Origin: Pontixanthobacter luteolus
Lineage (GTDB): Bacteria; Pseudomonadota; Alphaproteobacteria; Sphingomonadales; Sphingomonadaceae
Direction: 5' to 3'
Length of the DNA stretch: 64,000 nt
Assembly (NCBI RefSeq): GCF_009828095.1
Contig: NZ_WTYP01000002.1
Coordinates: 5,001-69,000, forward strand
Shown here in pieces: positions 44,849 through 52,879 of this stretch. Position 1 is the first letter of the stretch; each line of letters starts with the position of its first letter. The translations under genes were made by a program, and so were the position numbers. The notes under the pieces are model-generated. The model was not told where the DNA came from. It ran no database searches and saw nothing but the letters and a program-made list of their open reading frames with translations.

Positions 44849-44928
44849 TCTCCTGATCGCCCGAAAGGGCTGAACAGGAACGAGGTTTCAGCCGGAACTC
44901 TCCCTCTCCCTCTCCGGCTATTCCTCCT

Positions 44929-44963
44929 GCGGGTCGGACGGTAATCCCGTCCGGCCCGCTTTC
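44929..44963 (+). terminator. rho-independent terminator after phaP
   Basis: GCGGGTCGGACGG (44929-44941) pairs with CCGTCCGGCCCGC (44947-44959) over 13 bases, including one G-T pair, followed by TTTCT. It lies 80 bases past the phasin stop codon, after a smaller AGCCGGA/TCCGGCT hairpin. Both suit termination of the highly expressed phasin transcript. Confidence 0.8.
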
Positions 44964-45007
44964 TATTTGGGTCCGACATCTCTTTGGGCGTGAGACTTGA
45001 ACGGCCC

Positions 45008-45046
45008 GGCTATTTGCCCCGGCCATTTGCCCCGGCCATTTGCGAG
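45008..45046. repeat. short tandem repeat, 13-base unit, three copies
   Basis: GGCYATTTGCCCC is repeated three times in a row, the last copy differing in its final bases. It lies in the region upstream of clpS. It may be an accidental slippage product or a regulatory array; nothing else marks it. Confidence 0.7.
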
Positions 45047-45147
45047 GCGTTAATTTGTCACCGGCAAGAACAGAATTCGACCACCTGCCCCCGCAGCGCC
45101 CAACTGGCCCTTGCAGTTCGCGCGCCGCATACGATATTGGCCACGCA

Positions 45148-45531
45148 ATGATCACGACCCCACCCTGCCAACTTGCCGCCCATACCGCGAATCGCGCGGC
45201 TGGCGAGGATTCGCCTGACGATGGCGATATCGGTGAAGGCCAGGTCGGCATCGCGACCAAGTCAAAAGCGAAACCGAAAAAGCCCAGCCAGTACAAAGTG
45301 CTGCTGCTGAACGACGATTACACGCCGATGGAATTCGTCGTGATGGTCCTCAAACGGTTTTTCCGGATGGATCTGGAACAAGCGACCAGAGTGATGCTGC
45401 ATGTCCACCAGAAGGGTGTCGGCGTGTGCGGTATATTCCCCTACGAGGTTGCTGAAACCAAGGTGAACCAAGTGATGGATTTCGCCAAAGAGAACCAGCA
45501 CCCGCTCCAGTGCACGCTGGAAAAAGCCTGA
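45148..45531 (+). CDS. clpS: ATP-dependent Clp protease adaptor ClpS
   Basis: A 127-residue adaptor. The core reads [20 protein letters not shown], followed by [20 protein letters not shown] and the C-terminal [14 protein letters not shown], the standard ClpS blocks with the N-degron binding Asp-Asp and His. The N-terminal tail is acidic and flexible ([14 protein letters not shown]). It delivers N-end-rule substrates to ClpAP. The start at 45148 gives the usual length; an earlier in-frame ATG would add an unrelated stretch. The next genes, lptF and lptG, are on the same strand. Confidence 0.93.
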   Translation: MITTPPCQLAAHTANRAAGEDSPDDGDIGEGQVGIATKSKAKPKKPSQYKVLLLNDDYTPMEFVVMVLKRFFRMDLEQATRVMLHVHQKGVGVCGIFPYEVAETKVNQVMDFAKENQHPLQCTLEKA

Positions 45532-45637
45532 CCGACCAGCAATATTGTGCGGCCTGTGCATCGCGGGGCATGACCGCGGGCGAAATACGCGCTAGAGTTG
45601 TTTCAGCGACAACAATAACGAGCCAGGCCGCGTAAGC

Positions 45638-46882
45638 GTGTTCAATTTCATTCCCGCCATTGACCGATACATTTTCCGGCTGGTGATCCTGCCGATGCTG
45701 GGCGTGTTTGCGATTGCCGCCTCGCTGCTGCTGCTCGACAAGATGCTGCGCCTGTTTGATTTTGTCGCAACAGAAGGCGGGCCGGTAGGCATCGTTTTCA
45801 AAATGCTCGCCAGCCTGATCCCGGAATATGCGAGCCTCGCGATTCCTCTCGGGCTGCTGCTGGGCATTTTGCTGGCATTTCGCAAACTCGCCACCTCCAG
45901 CGAGCTCGACGTGATGCGGGCAGTCGGGCTGGGTTATGGCCGGCTGTTGCGCGTGCCTTATATCATCACTGCGGTGCTGATGGCGGTCAATGTTGCGCTG
46001 GTTTTCTATATCCAGCCGGTCAGCCGGTATTATTACGAACAGCTCGAATACGAACTTCGCTCCGGCGCGCTGGGCGCGTCGATCAAGGTCGGCGAATTCA
46101 CCACCCTCGCTGACCGCATGGCGCTGCGGATCGAACAAAGCGAAGACGATGGCAGGCGGCTGAAGGGTATCTTTGCCCGCGCATCGAACAGCGAAGGTCA
46201 GGTGCTGTCCATCACCGCGCGCGAAGGCAATTTCCTGGCCACCAACGACAGCCCCGACACCATCATTCTGCGGCTGACCGATGGCACGATCGTGCAGGAC
46301 ACGGGCGGCGAGAAATCGACCCCGCGCGTGCTCAGCTTTACTCGTCACGACCTGCCCATCGACCTGCCCCGGATCGAGGAATTCCGCGACCGCGGCGATG
46401 CGGAGCGCGAGTATATTCTGCCGGAACTGCTCAGTATCGGCTGGTCGGACAATGAAAGCGAGGCCAAACGGGATGCGAGCCAGGCCAGCTTCAACTTCCG
46501 GTTGGTCGAAGTGGTCATGATGTTGCTGATGCCGTTACTGGCGGTGGCACTGGCGATCCCGCCCAAACGATCGACATCGGCCCTCGGGGTTTTTGTGTCG
46601 ATCGTGATGGTCGTCGCCTACCACAAGGTGAACCAGTACGGAGAAGACATCGCCGCGCTTGGCCGGGTTGAACCGATCGTCGCCTTGTGGGGCCCGTTCC
46701 TGTTATTCGCCGCGCTGATCCTGTGGATGTATTACCGGGTCGCTTTCGTGCCCGGCGGTCAGGCCATCGGCGCGCTGGAGGCAGCGAGCGCCAAGATGGG
46801 CAAACGCGTCCGCAAGCTATTCGGCCGCAAGAAACGCAGCCGGCTTGCCGGACCGGCCATAGAAACAGCACCGGCAGAATAG
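45638..46882 (+). CDS. lptF: lipopolysaccharide export permease LptF
   Basis: A 414-residue YjgP/YjgQ family protein: an N-terminal transmembrane pair (IDRYIFRLVILPMLGVFAIA, then LAIPLGLLLGILLAFRKLA), a periplasmic beta-jellyroll domain in the middle (GIFARASNSEGQVLSITARE, RLTDGTIVQDTGG), and four C-terminal helices. It works with LptG and LptB2 to extract LPS from the inner membrane. The start is a GTG at 45638. The C-terminus has a basic tail (FGRKKRSRLAGP). lptG follows three bases after its stop codon, so they form an operon. Confidence 0.93.
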   Translation: MFNFIPAIDRYIFRLVILPMLGVFAIAASLLLLDKMLRLFDFVATEGGPVGIVFKMLASLIPEYASLAIPLGLLLGILLAFRKLATSSELDVMRAVGLGYGRLLRVPYIITAVLMAVNVALVFYIQPVSRYYYEQLEYELRSGALGASIKVGEFTTLADRMALRIEQSEDDGRRLKGIFARASNSEGQVLSITAREGNFLATNDSPDTIILRLTDGTIVQDTGGEKSTPRVLSFTRHDLPIDLPRIEEFRDRGDAEREYILPELLSIGWSDNESEAKRDASQASFNFRLVEVVMMLLMPLLAVALAIPPKRSTSALGVFVSIVMVVAYHKVNQYGEDIAALGRVEPIVALWGPFLLFAALILWMYYRVAFVPGGQAIGALEAASAKMGKRVRKLFGRKKRSRLAGPAIETAPAE

Positions 46883-46885
46883 ACC

Positions 46886-47983
46886 ATGCAGCTCGACTTC
46901 TTCCCTTCGCGAACGCTGACGTTCTATCTGGCGAAACTGTTCGTCGTGCGCATTCTCGCGATGCTGGCGGTGCTTGTCCTGGTGCTGATGGCGCTCGACC
47001 TGCTCAGCACCACCGGGGAAATTCTTGCCGCACCCGGCAATGGACAATCGGAACTGCTGACTTATGCGATGCTGCGAATACCGCAGCTGATCTCGCGTTT
47101 CCTGCCGTATTCGGTTCTGCTTGCCACCCTGATTACGCTGGTCACGCTCAACCAGAACAGCGAGGTCGTGGCGATGAAGGCGGCCGGGCTTTCCGCGCAT
47201 CAGGTACTGGCACCGTTGTTGCTCACTGCCGCGATAGTTTCCGTTGTCAGCTTTGCCTTTAACGAACGTATCGTGACCCGCGCCACTGCCACGTTGAAGG
47301 CATGGGAAGGCGCGGAGTTTGGGCCGATACCGGAAGATTCCGCCGTGAAGACGAATGTCTATCTGACTGACGGCGCCAATATCCTCGCCGCAAGCAGGTT
47401 GACCGGAACCGGCGAAGCCATACGGATGGAAGGCGTCACCTGGTACAGCCGCGACAGTTCGGGAATGCTGGCCCAGCAAGTGCGTGCAGAGCGCGCCACC
47501 TATGCCGCGCCCGGCTGGAAGCTCGAGAATATAGAAAGCTTCGATGTTGCCTCTGCCGACACGCGGGCGCAGGACACCATGATCGTCGGTGAAGGTTTGA
47601 CCGTTGCCCAGATAGAACTGGATAGCGTCGATCCCGATGCCCAGGATTTCTTTTCGTTGTCACGCTCAATCGATGCCTACGAAGCCGTCGGTCGGCGCAC
47701 CAGCGAATTGCGGGCAAAATGGTGGCACAAGCTATCGGGTCCGCTTTCCGCTTTCCTGATGCCGTTACTCGGTTCGATCGCGGCGTTCGGGCTTGCACGG
47801 TCGGGCCAGCTGTTCCTGCGCGCAATTATCGGCATGGCGCTGGGTTTTGCCTACTTCGTGGTCGACAACGCCGCTTTGGCGATGGGCAATTTCGGCGGAT
47901 ACCCGCCATTTCTGGCGGCCTGGGCCCCGTTCTTCCTGTTTACGCTGATCGGTGAGACGGTCCTTATCCGTACCGAGGAGTGA
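46886..47983 (+). CDS. lptG: lipopolysaccharide export permease LptG
   Basis: A 365-residue homologue of LptF, also with an N-terminal helix pair (LAKLFVVRILAMLAVLVLVL, then LISRFLPYSVLLATLITLVT), a periplasmic beta domain (VYLTDGANILAASRLTG, VTWYSRDSSGMLAQQVRAER) and C-terminal helices (LPLLGSIAAFGLARSGQLFL-like, read here as MPLLGSIAAFGLA). It completes the LptBFG inner membrane complex; lptB is elsewhere. The stop overlaps the start of the acetyltransferase gene by four bases (GTGA). It has the usual length for LptG. Confidence 0.92.
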   Translation: MQLDFFPSRTLTFYLAKLFVVRILAMLAVLVLVLMALDLLSTTGEILAAPGNGQSELLTYAMLRIPQLISRFLPYSVLLATLITLVTLNQNSEVVAMKAAGLSAHQVLAPLLLTAAIVSVVSFAFNERIVTRATATLKAWEGAEFGPIPEDSAVKTNVYLTDGANILAASRLTGTGEAIRMEGVTWYSRDSSGMLAQQVRAERATYAAPGWKLENIESFDVASADTRAQDTMIVGEGLTVAQIELDSVDPDAQDFFSLSRSIDAYEAVGRRTSELRAKWWHKLSGPLSAFLMPLLGSIAAFGLARSGQLFLRAIIGMALGFAYFVVDNAALAMGNFGGYPPFLAAWAPFFLFTLIGETVLIRTEE

Positions 47984-48498
47984 CCGACTGGTCGCTACGC
48001 CTGGCACGGCGGGACGATGCTGCGCATCTGCCGGGCATAGAAAGATCAGCCAGCGCGCTGTTCGCGCAAAATCCCGAACTTGCAGGCATCGATTTCAGCG
48101 ATGTCTCGAGCGTTGCGCAGCATGAAGCCCTGATTGCAAAGGGCCATTCCCTCGTCTCATCTGCCGACGAAAAGATCGTCGGGTTTCTTGCAGCTGAACC
48201 TCACAGACGGGAACTGCATATCTGCGAAATGTCGGTGGATGCCAATTATCAGCAGATGGGGATAGGCGCCGGGCTCCTGCGCGCCTGCATGATCGATGCG
48301 CGAAATTCAGGCTTTTCCGCGCTGACGCTGACCACATTTCGGGATATTCCGTGGAACGCCGCATTCTATGCGCGACTGGGGTTTGCGGAAGTCAGCGACC
48401 TCGACGCGCACCCACGGCTTGCGGGCGAACTGGCCAGCGAAGAGACGAACGGTTTGCCGCGAAGCCTGCGCTGCGCGATGATCTATTTTATCGATTGA
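47980..48498 (+). CDS. GNAT family N-acetyltransferase
   Basis: A 172-residue acetyltransferase with the acetyl-CoA site: LHICEMSVDANYQQMGIGAG contains the QxxGxG/A motif A, and LTLTTFRDIPWNAAFYARLG is motif B. It starts with GTG overlapping the lptG stop, so it is probably translated with the LPS export genes. Sequence type FRDIPWNAAFYARLGF is common in small GNATs acting on amino acids or antibiotics. The substrate is unknown. The 3' end overlaps the convergent desaturase gene by 16 bases. Confidence 0.85.
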   Translation: MTDWSLRLARRDDAAHLPGIERSASALFAQNPELAGIDFSDVSSVAQHEALIAKGHSLVSSADEKIVGFLAAEPHRRELHICEMSVDANYQQMGIGAGLLRACMIDARNSGFSALTLTTFRDIPWNAAFYARLGFAEVSDLDAHPRLAGELASEETNGLPRSLRCAMIYFID

Positions 48499-49589
48499 TC
48501 CCGGCTAACCCGCATGGTGCTGCGCGCGATACGCGCAACCAGCGTGAACATACCTTTGTGGTTCGCACCGTCGAACGTCGATCCAGCGCCAAGATGCGCG
48601 GCCAGCCTGCGGTGTGCCTCCGGCAGCGAATGATAAGGCATGCTGGGCATCAGGTGGTGCAGCGCATGATAACGCAGGCCGACCGGTGCCCAGATTTCCG
48701 CGATCCTGCCCGGCGGCGGGACATTGACCGAATCCAGATACTGCGCAGTAACCGTCATCGCTTCGCCGTCATTCTCCCAAAGATGCGCGACCAGCGTCCG
48801 CAGCTGGTTGAGAACCGCGGTAAACGAGAACACGGCAAGTGCGACGAGGATCGGTTTCCAGCCGAAAGCAAAGATGCTGCCGATCAGGCACCACGCCCAG
48901 ATCATTCCCAGCGTTTCCTGCCAGAAAACGCGCGGCTTCAACTCGCCTTCCGGCGGACGGCGGCGAAAATCGGGATTGATCGACAACGCCGAGACACGTT
49001 CCCATACGAGTTTGCGGATCGGCGGGAAAACCGCGCCAAGCGGAACCAGAATGCCAAACCGCAAAACCAGCGCTGGCGGCGCCAGCAGCGCGATCAGCAC
49101 GAACAATGGCAGCGACCACGGCTTCATCAATGCCAGGGGCAGGTATTCAGGGTCTTCGATTGTACCGTACTGGGTGCGCTTGTGATGCAAGGTGTGAACC
49201 CCTTCATACATGAAGGACGGGGTCAGCATCGGGATACCAACCAGCAAGTTCCACGCCTTGCGAAATCCCGGCAGCGCGTTCCTGTGGATGTGCGACAATT
49301 CATGGATAAACAGCAGCGCACGGTACAGCAGCAGGGCGGATGCGAGGCCCGCAGCGATTGCCAATGGCACGCTGTCCGTAAGGATCGCCAATGCCAGCGC
49401 CGCATAACCCAAGCCTGCCGAAAGCAGCATGTCGGTCCAGTAAATTGACGCTTTTGCCTCCGCGATATCCTTCGTCAGGTCGCGGGCGGCGCGCAGCATA
49501 TCCTTGTCGTCGGCAATCCGCGCGCGTTTTGCCGGCTCGGCAGTGGCGCGCGCGTTTGCCGCAGGATTGATCGTTTGTTGCATAGTCAT
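48483..49589 (-). CDS. membrane fatty acid desaturase
   Basis: A 368-residue integral membrane desaturase of the FA_desaturase family. The three histidine boxes are visible: HELSH (about residue 110), HTLHH (about 146) and HALHH (about 312, in LRYHALHHLMPS). Hydrophobic stretches flank the boxes. It should insert a double bond in acyl chains or hydroxylate a lipid-like substrate using a di-iron centre and oxygen. Chosen start: ATG at 49589, since an upstream extension is Cys-rich and has no family support. It converges on the GNAT gene and is divergent from the acetyltransferase-like gene to its right. Confidence 0.87.
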   Translation of the reverse strand: MTMQQTINPAANARATAEPAKRARIADDKDMLRAARDLTKDIAEAKASIYWTDMLLSAGLGYAALALAILTDSVPLAIAAGLASALLLYRALLFIHELSHIHRNALPGFRKAWNLLVGIPMLTPSFMYEGVHTLHHKRTQYGTIEDPEYLPLALMKPWSLPLFVLIALLAPPALVLRFGILVPLGAVFPPIRKLVWERVSALSINPDFRRRPPEGELKPRVFWQETLGMIWAWCLIGSIFAFGWKPILVALAVFSFTAVLNQLRTLVAHLWENDGEAMTVTAQYLDSVNVPPPGRIAEIWAPVGLRYHALHHLMPSMPYHSLPEAHRRLAAHLGAGSTFDGANHKGMFTLVARIARSTMRVSRDQSIK

Positions 49590-49786
49590 AATTTCAAATC
49601 CGAGAGGGCCCATACCGCAATCCGGCGGTTCGCAACAGTCCTTGTCGCCTGTCATGCCGCATGCGGGCACTCTGGGCGAGACTGACCTGGGTCGCTTGAC
49701 AAGACAGGATATGCACACACAGGGCTAATCCAGCATGAACAGGGCGCAGAAAGCGTCAGGCCGCAAGGTCAAGCAAGGGTACTAGA

Positions 49787-50944
49787 GTGAACGACATGCA
49801 GATAGTTATCGCCCCCGCGAAGAGCAAGAAGGAGCGCGCCGCCTTCGTCGACCTTGGCCGCAAGTTTGCAGCGGCGACGCCGCACAGTGTTCCGCAATTG
49901 CGCAGCGAAATGCTGGAACTTGTCGATCCGGCCAAGAACCCGTTTTTCGAACATGCCCGCGTTCAATTGCTGATGGCGTTCAGGGGCGGAAAGCCGGTCG
50001 GCCGAATTTCGGCGCATATCGACGAACTCGCGCTGGAATTGCCCGCCGAGCAGGGAATGGGCCGCGGCACCGGTATGTTCGGCTATTTCGATGCAGAAGA
50101 TGAACAGACCGGTCACGCGCTGCTTTCTGCCGCAGAAGACTGGCTGCGAGCGCAGGGCATGACCCATGTCCTCGGCCCGATCAGCCTGTCGATCTGGGAA
50201 GAGCCGGGCCTGCTGACCTTCGGCCACGATCATTCGCCGCTGATCATGATGGGCCACCACCCCGCCCACTATCAGGGCTGGATAGAGAGCGCCGGGTACA
50301 GTGAAGCGAAGAAGCTGCTCACCTACGATCTGGACGTGGAAGTTGATTTTTCGCCGCTCATCCGGCGCATCGTTAAATCCGGTCAGAATAATGACCGCAT
50401 TCACCTGCGCAGTGCAGACAAGAAAAATTTCGAAGATGAAGTCCGGATTATCCTGCACATCCTGAACGATGCGTGGTCAGACAATTGGGGCTTCATTCCG
50501 TTTACAGAGCGCGAAATATCCTATGCGGCGAAGAAACTGAAACCGCTGGTGCACCCGGAACTTGTCCGGATCATGGAGCTTGACGGACGCCCGGTCGCAT
50601 TCATGATCGCGCTCCCCGATGTAAACCGCGTCCTCTCGCAAATTCGCGGCAAGATGCTGCCGTTCGGCTGGCTCAAATTGCTCCGCTGGTCGAGAAATCC
50701 GATCGGGAGCGACATGCGCGTTCCGCTGATGGGCGTGCTAAAGGAATTCCACAATTCGCGCTTGGCGAGCCAGCTGGCTTTCATGATGATTGATGCAGTG
50801 CGACAAGACGCACGCGCCGCGTTCGACACAAAACGGGCCGAAATCGGCTGGATTCTCGACGATAATCAGGGAATGATTGCAATCGCCGATGCCATTGGCA
50901 GCAAGGTGAACCGCGAATACGTGATCTTCCGAAAGGACCTCTGA
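49787..50944 (+). CDS. GNAT-like acyltransferase family protein (BtrH-like)
   Basis: A 385-residue protein. It has a GNAT-type fold signature in two halves (FVDLGRKFAAATPHSVPQLR, then GRISAHIDELALELPAEQG, GYFDAEDEQTGHALLSAAED). The LGPISLSIWEEPGLLTFG block and HHPAHYQGWIESAGY are typical of an alphaproteobacterial family often labelled dATP pyrophosphohydrolase, which is not supported by any nucleotide-hydrolase motif here. Cytoplasmic. The start is a GTG with AAGGG upstream; an ATG three codons on is also possible. Function unproven. Confidence 0.75.
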   Translation: MNDMQIVIAPAKSKKERAAFVDLGRKFAAATPHSVPQLRSEMLELVDPAKNPFFEHARVQLLMAFRGGKPVGRISAHIDELALELPAEQGMGRGTGMFGYFDAEDEQTGHALLSAAEDWLRAQGMTHVLGPISLSIWEEPGLLTFGHDHSPLIMMGHHPAHYQGWIESAGYSEAKKLLTYDLDVEVDFSPLIRRIVKSGQNNDRIHLRSADKKNFEDEVRIILHILNDAWSDNWGFIPFTEREISYAAKKLKPLVHPELVRIMELDGRPVAFMIALPDVNRVLSQIRGKMLPFGWLKLLRWSRNPIGSDMRVPLMGVLKEFHNSRLASQLAFMMIDAVRQDARAAFDTKRAEIGWILDDNQGMIAIADAIGSKVNREYVIFRKDL

Positions 50945-51067
50945 CGGTCTTCGCAGGGCTAAGCCGTTTTGCCGCAGCGACCAAACTACATCCGCTGCGG
51001 GAACCACCCGCACCGCCGCGACTTTAATTATCAATGTATCACGCAACTTCAGACGCATAGGGCCCAT

Positions 51068-51496
51068 ATGGTCAAAGCCGCTTCACAGCCACGCGACCGC
51101 ACCATGCCTGAGTGCGTTCTTGTCGTGGAAGACGACACCGTTCTTGCACTGTCGATGGAGCAGACGCTGATCGAAGCTGGCGTGAAGTCGGTCTATAGCT
51201 GTGCGAGCACGGAAGAAGCGGTCAATCACCTGCGCGAAAAACGCCCGGACGCAGTGATCATCGATATTCATCTTGCAGATGCCGACGATGGATATGTAAT
51301 CGCGGAAATCGTCTCGCTGCTTAGCCCGCGGTCGCCGCGTATCGTTTTTTCCACCGGTTCGCCGAAGGAAATACCGGCGAGTGTAGCCAAACTCGGCAAG
51401 ATACTGGAAAAACCGTATCAGCCCGAGGAATTGCTCGCCGCAATTGAAGGGAAGCCAAAAGGCATTCTCAAACGGCTGATCTCCAGCAGCAACTGA
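51068..51496 (+). CDS. single-domain response regulator
   Basis: A 142-residue receiver protein. The acidic pair is in VLVVEDDTVLALSM, the phosphorylated Asp in DAVIIDIHLADADDG, the Thr/Ser switch region in IVFSTGSPKE and the Lys in KILEKPYQPEELL. It lacks a DNA-binding or enzymatic output. In Sphingomonadales such proteins, including SdrG-like receivers, take part in the PhyR general stress phosphorelay; the nearby phyR locus makes that plausible. The start at 51068 is likely; a later ATG at 51104 would remove 12 residues. Confidence 0.87.
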   Translation: MVKAASQPRDRTMPECVLVVEDDTVLALSMEQTLIEAGVKSVYSCASTEEAVNHLREKRPDAVIIDIHLADADDGYVIAEIVSLLSPRSPRIVFSTGSPKEIPASVAKLGKILEKPYQPEELLAAIEGKPKGILKRLISSSN

Positions 51497-51675
51497 CCGC
51501 TGTCAGCACCTCGGTGCCGCCCAGATCCAAACCACAGCGCCGCCGCAAAACCGGTAACTTTGCCGGAGCGGACCGCACTGCATCCACCCACCGTTCCGTA
51601 GAGAATTGGCCAACTGACCTGTAATTTGCTCGCGCTCGACGCGAACTCGACGCGAAGATGGCATCAGTAAAAATA

Positions 51676-51714
51676 GAAAGGCCTCCGTTCTCTCATGGAG
51701 AAAGGAGGCCTTTC
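51676..51714 (+). terminator. strong terminator hairpin between the receiver gene and phyR
   Basis: GAAAGGCCTCC (51676-51686) and GGAGGCCTTTC (51704-51714) form a perfect 11-base-pair stem; the loop has a further TCTC/GAGA pairing. A-rich and T-rich flanks on the two sides could allow function in both directions. The rest of 51497-51970 holds no gene. Confidence 0.8.
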
Positions 51715-51970
51715 GGGATCATATCACCAGCCGTTTGGACGGGAGGGGGGTCTCGGCGGTGATACAAGAATAATGCTCGGCAATTTAGTCGGTTCCCGGC
51801 ACCGTTCGTTTTGCTGCAAAAATTTTCCAAGTCCTTGATTTACTGCATGGAAAATTTGCCAAACGGTCATCCGCTTGTTCGATCGCTCTCGCGCGTTATA
51901 AGTCTCCCAGCATCATTCCAATCCGCTTGCTATCACCATTGGCGAATTGATTTTTCTTGGTGGAATGACT

Positions 51971-51995
51971 GGAACAATAGGGGTGAGCGAGCGTT
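51971..51995 (+). promoter_or_regulatory. EcfG-type promoter of phyR (GGAAC-N16-CGTT)
   Basis: GGAAC (51971-51975) and CGTT (51992-51995) are separated by 16 bases, the consensus for EcfG (general stress sigma factor) promoters. The site lies 36 bases before the phyR ATG, so phyR is probably under positive feedback by the sigma factor it helps to release. Confidence 0.85.
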
Positions 51996-52030
51996 TCACG
52001 CACGCACAGAATTCAAACGGAAGGGTATTC

Positions 52031-52822
52031 ATGTCACTTGGAAAACGCGTCGCCGAGCATCTGCCATTTTTGCGGCGCTATGCCCGCGCACTGACCGGGT
52101 CACAAAAGACAGGTGACACATACGTTACCGCAACTTTGGAAGCCGCTCTTGCCGATGACGAGCTGAAAGCATCGCTGGAGAACGGCAGAGTTCCTCTCTA
52201 CCGCGCTTTCAACAAGGTCTGGGCCAGCTCCTACACAGAAGCAGAGCCGGAAGGCGATGCGCTGACCGGGCATGAAGCTGCTGCCCAGGACCATCTCGGC
52301 CGGATCACTCCGCTCAATCGTCAGGCATTGCTGCTGACGACGCTGGAAGATTTCAGCATCGCCGATACCGCCACCATCATGGATATGAAGTCCGAAGACG
52401 TCGAATCCCTGATCAAGGAAGCAGTGCGTGAAATTGACGATGAATCGGCAACCAGCGTGCTGATCATCGAAGATGAGCCGCTGATCTCGATGCAGCTGGA
52501 AGATCTGGTGACGTCGCTTGGTCATGAAGTGTGCGGCACTGCCGCGACACGGACACAGGCTGCCGAAGTTGTCGCCAACAAGACACCCGGCCTTGTGCTT
52601 GCAGATATCCAGCTGGCTGATGGTTCTTCAGGCCTCGACGCGGTCGACGATATCCTCGCGATTTCCAGCGTCCCGGTTATCTTTATCACCGCATACCCGG
52701 AACGTTTGCTGACAGGCACCCGTCCGGAACCGACCTATCTGGTCACCAAGCCATTCCAGGAAGAGACTGTTCGCACAGCGATCAGCCAAGCATTGTTCTT
52801 CGGCTCCAGCCGGCCGCTCTGA
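52031..52822 (+). CDS. phyR: general stress response regulator PhyR
   Basis: A 263-residue two-domain protein. The N-terminal half is a sigma-factor mimic (LGKRVAEHLPFLRRYARALT, DHLGRITPLNRQALLLTTLE) that sequesters NepR once the receiver is phosphorylated. The C-terminal receiver has the acidic pocket in SVLIIEDEPLISMQLEDLV, Asp in LVLADIQLADGSSG, Thr in VIFITAYPE and Lys in YLVTKPFQEE. A ribosome site (AAGGG) precedes the ATG. This is a core component of the alphaproteobacterial general stress response, and all its partners are nearby: kinase, NepR and EcfG. Confidence 0.96.
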   Translation: MSLGKRVAEHLPFLRRYARALTGSQKTGDTYVTATLEAALADDELKASLENGRVPLYRAFNKVWASSYTEAEPEGDALTGHEAAAQDHLGRITPLNRQALLLTTLEDFSIADTATIMDMKSEDVESLIKEAVREIDDESATSVLIIEDEPLISMQLEDLVTSLGHEVCGTAATRTQAAEVVANKTPGLVLADIQLADGSSGLDAVDDILAISSVPVIFITAYPERLLTGTRPEPTYLVTKPFQEETVRTAISQALFFGSSRPL

Positions 52823-52879
52823 GCTAAAATTGAGACGAAGCTGCGCCCGGCCACACGGCCGGGCCAGTTTCCCGACCGG

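Noticed and set aside
45350-46348. 332-residue minus-strand ORF
   Set aside because: Antisense to clpS and lptF.
48351-49448. 365-residue plus-strand ORF
   Set aside because: Antisense to the desaturase gene and rich in His/Arg/Gln, a typical shadow composition.
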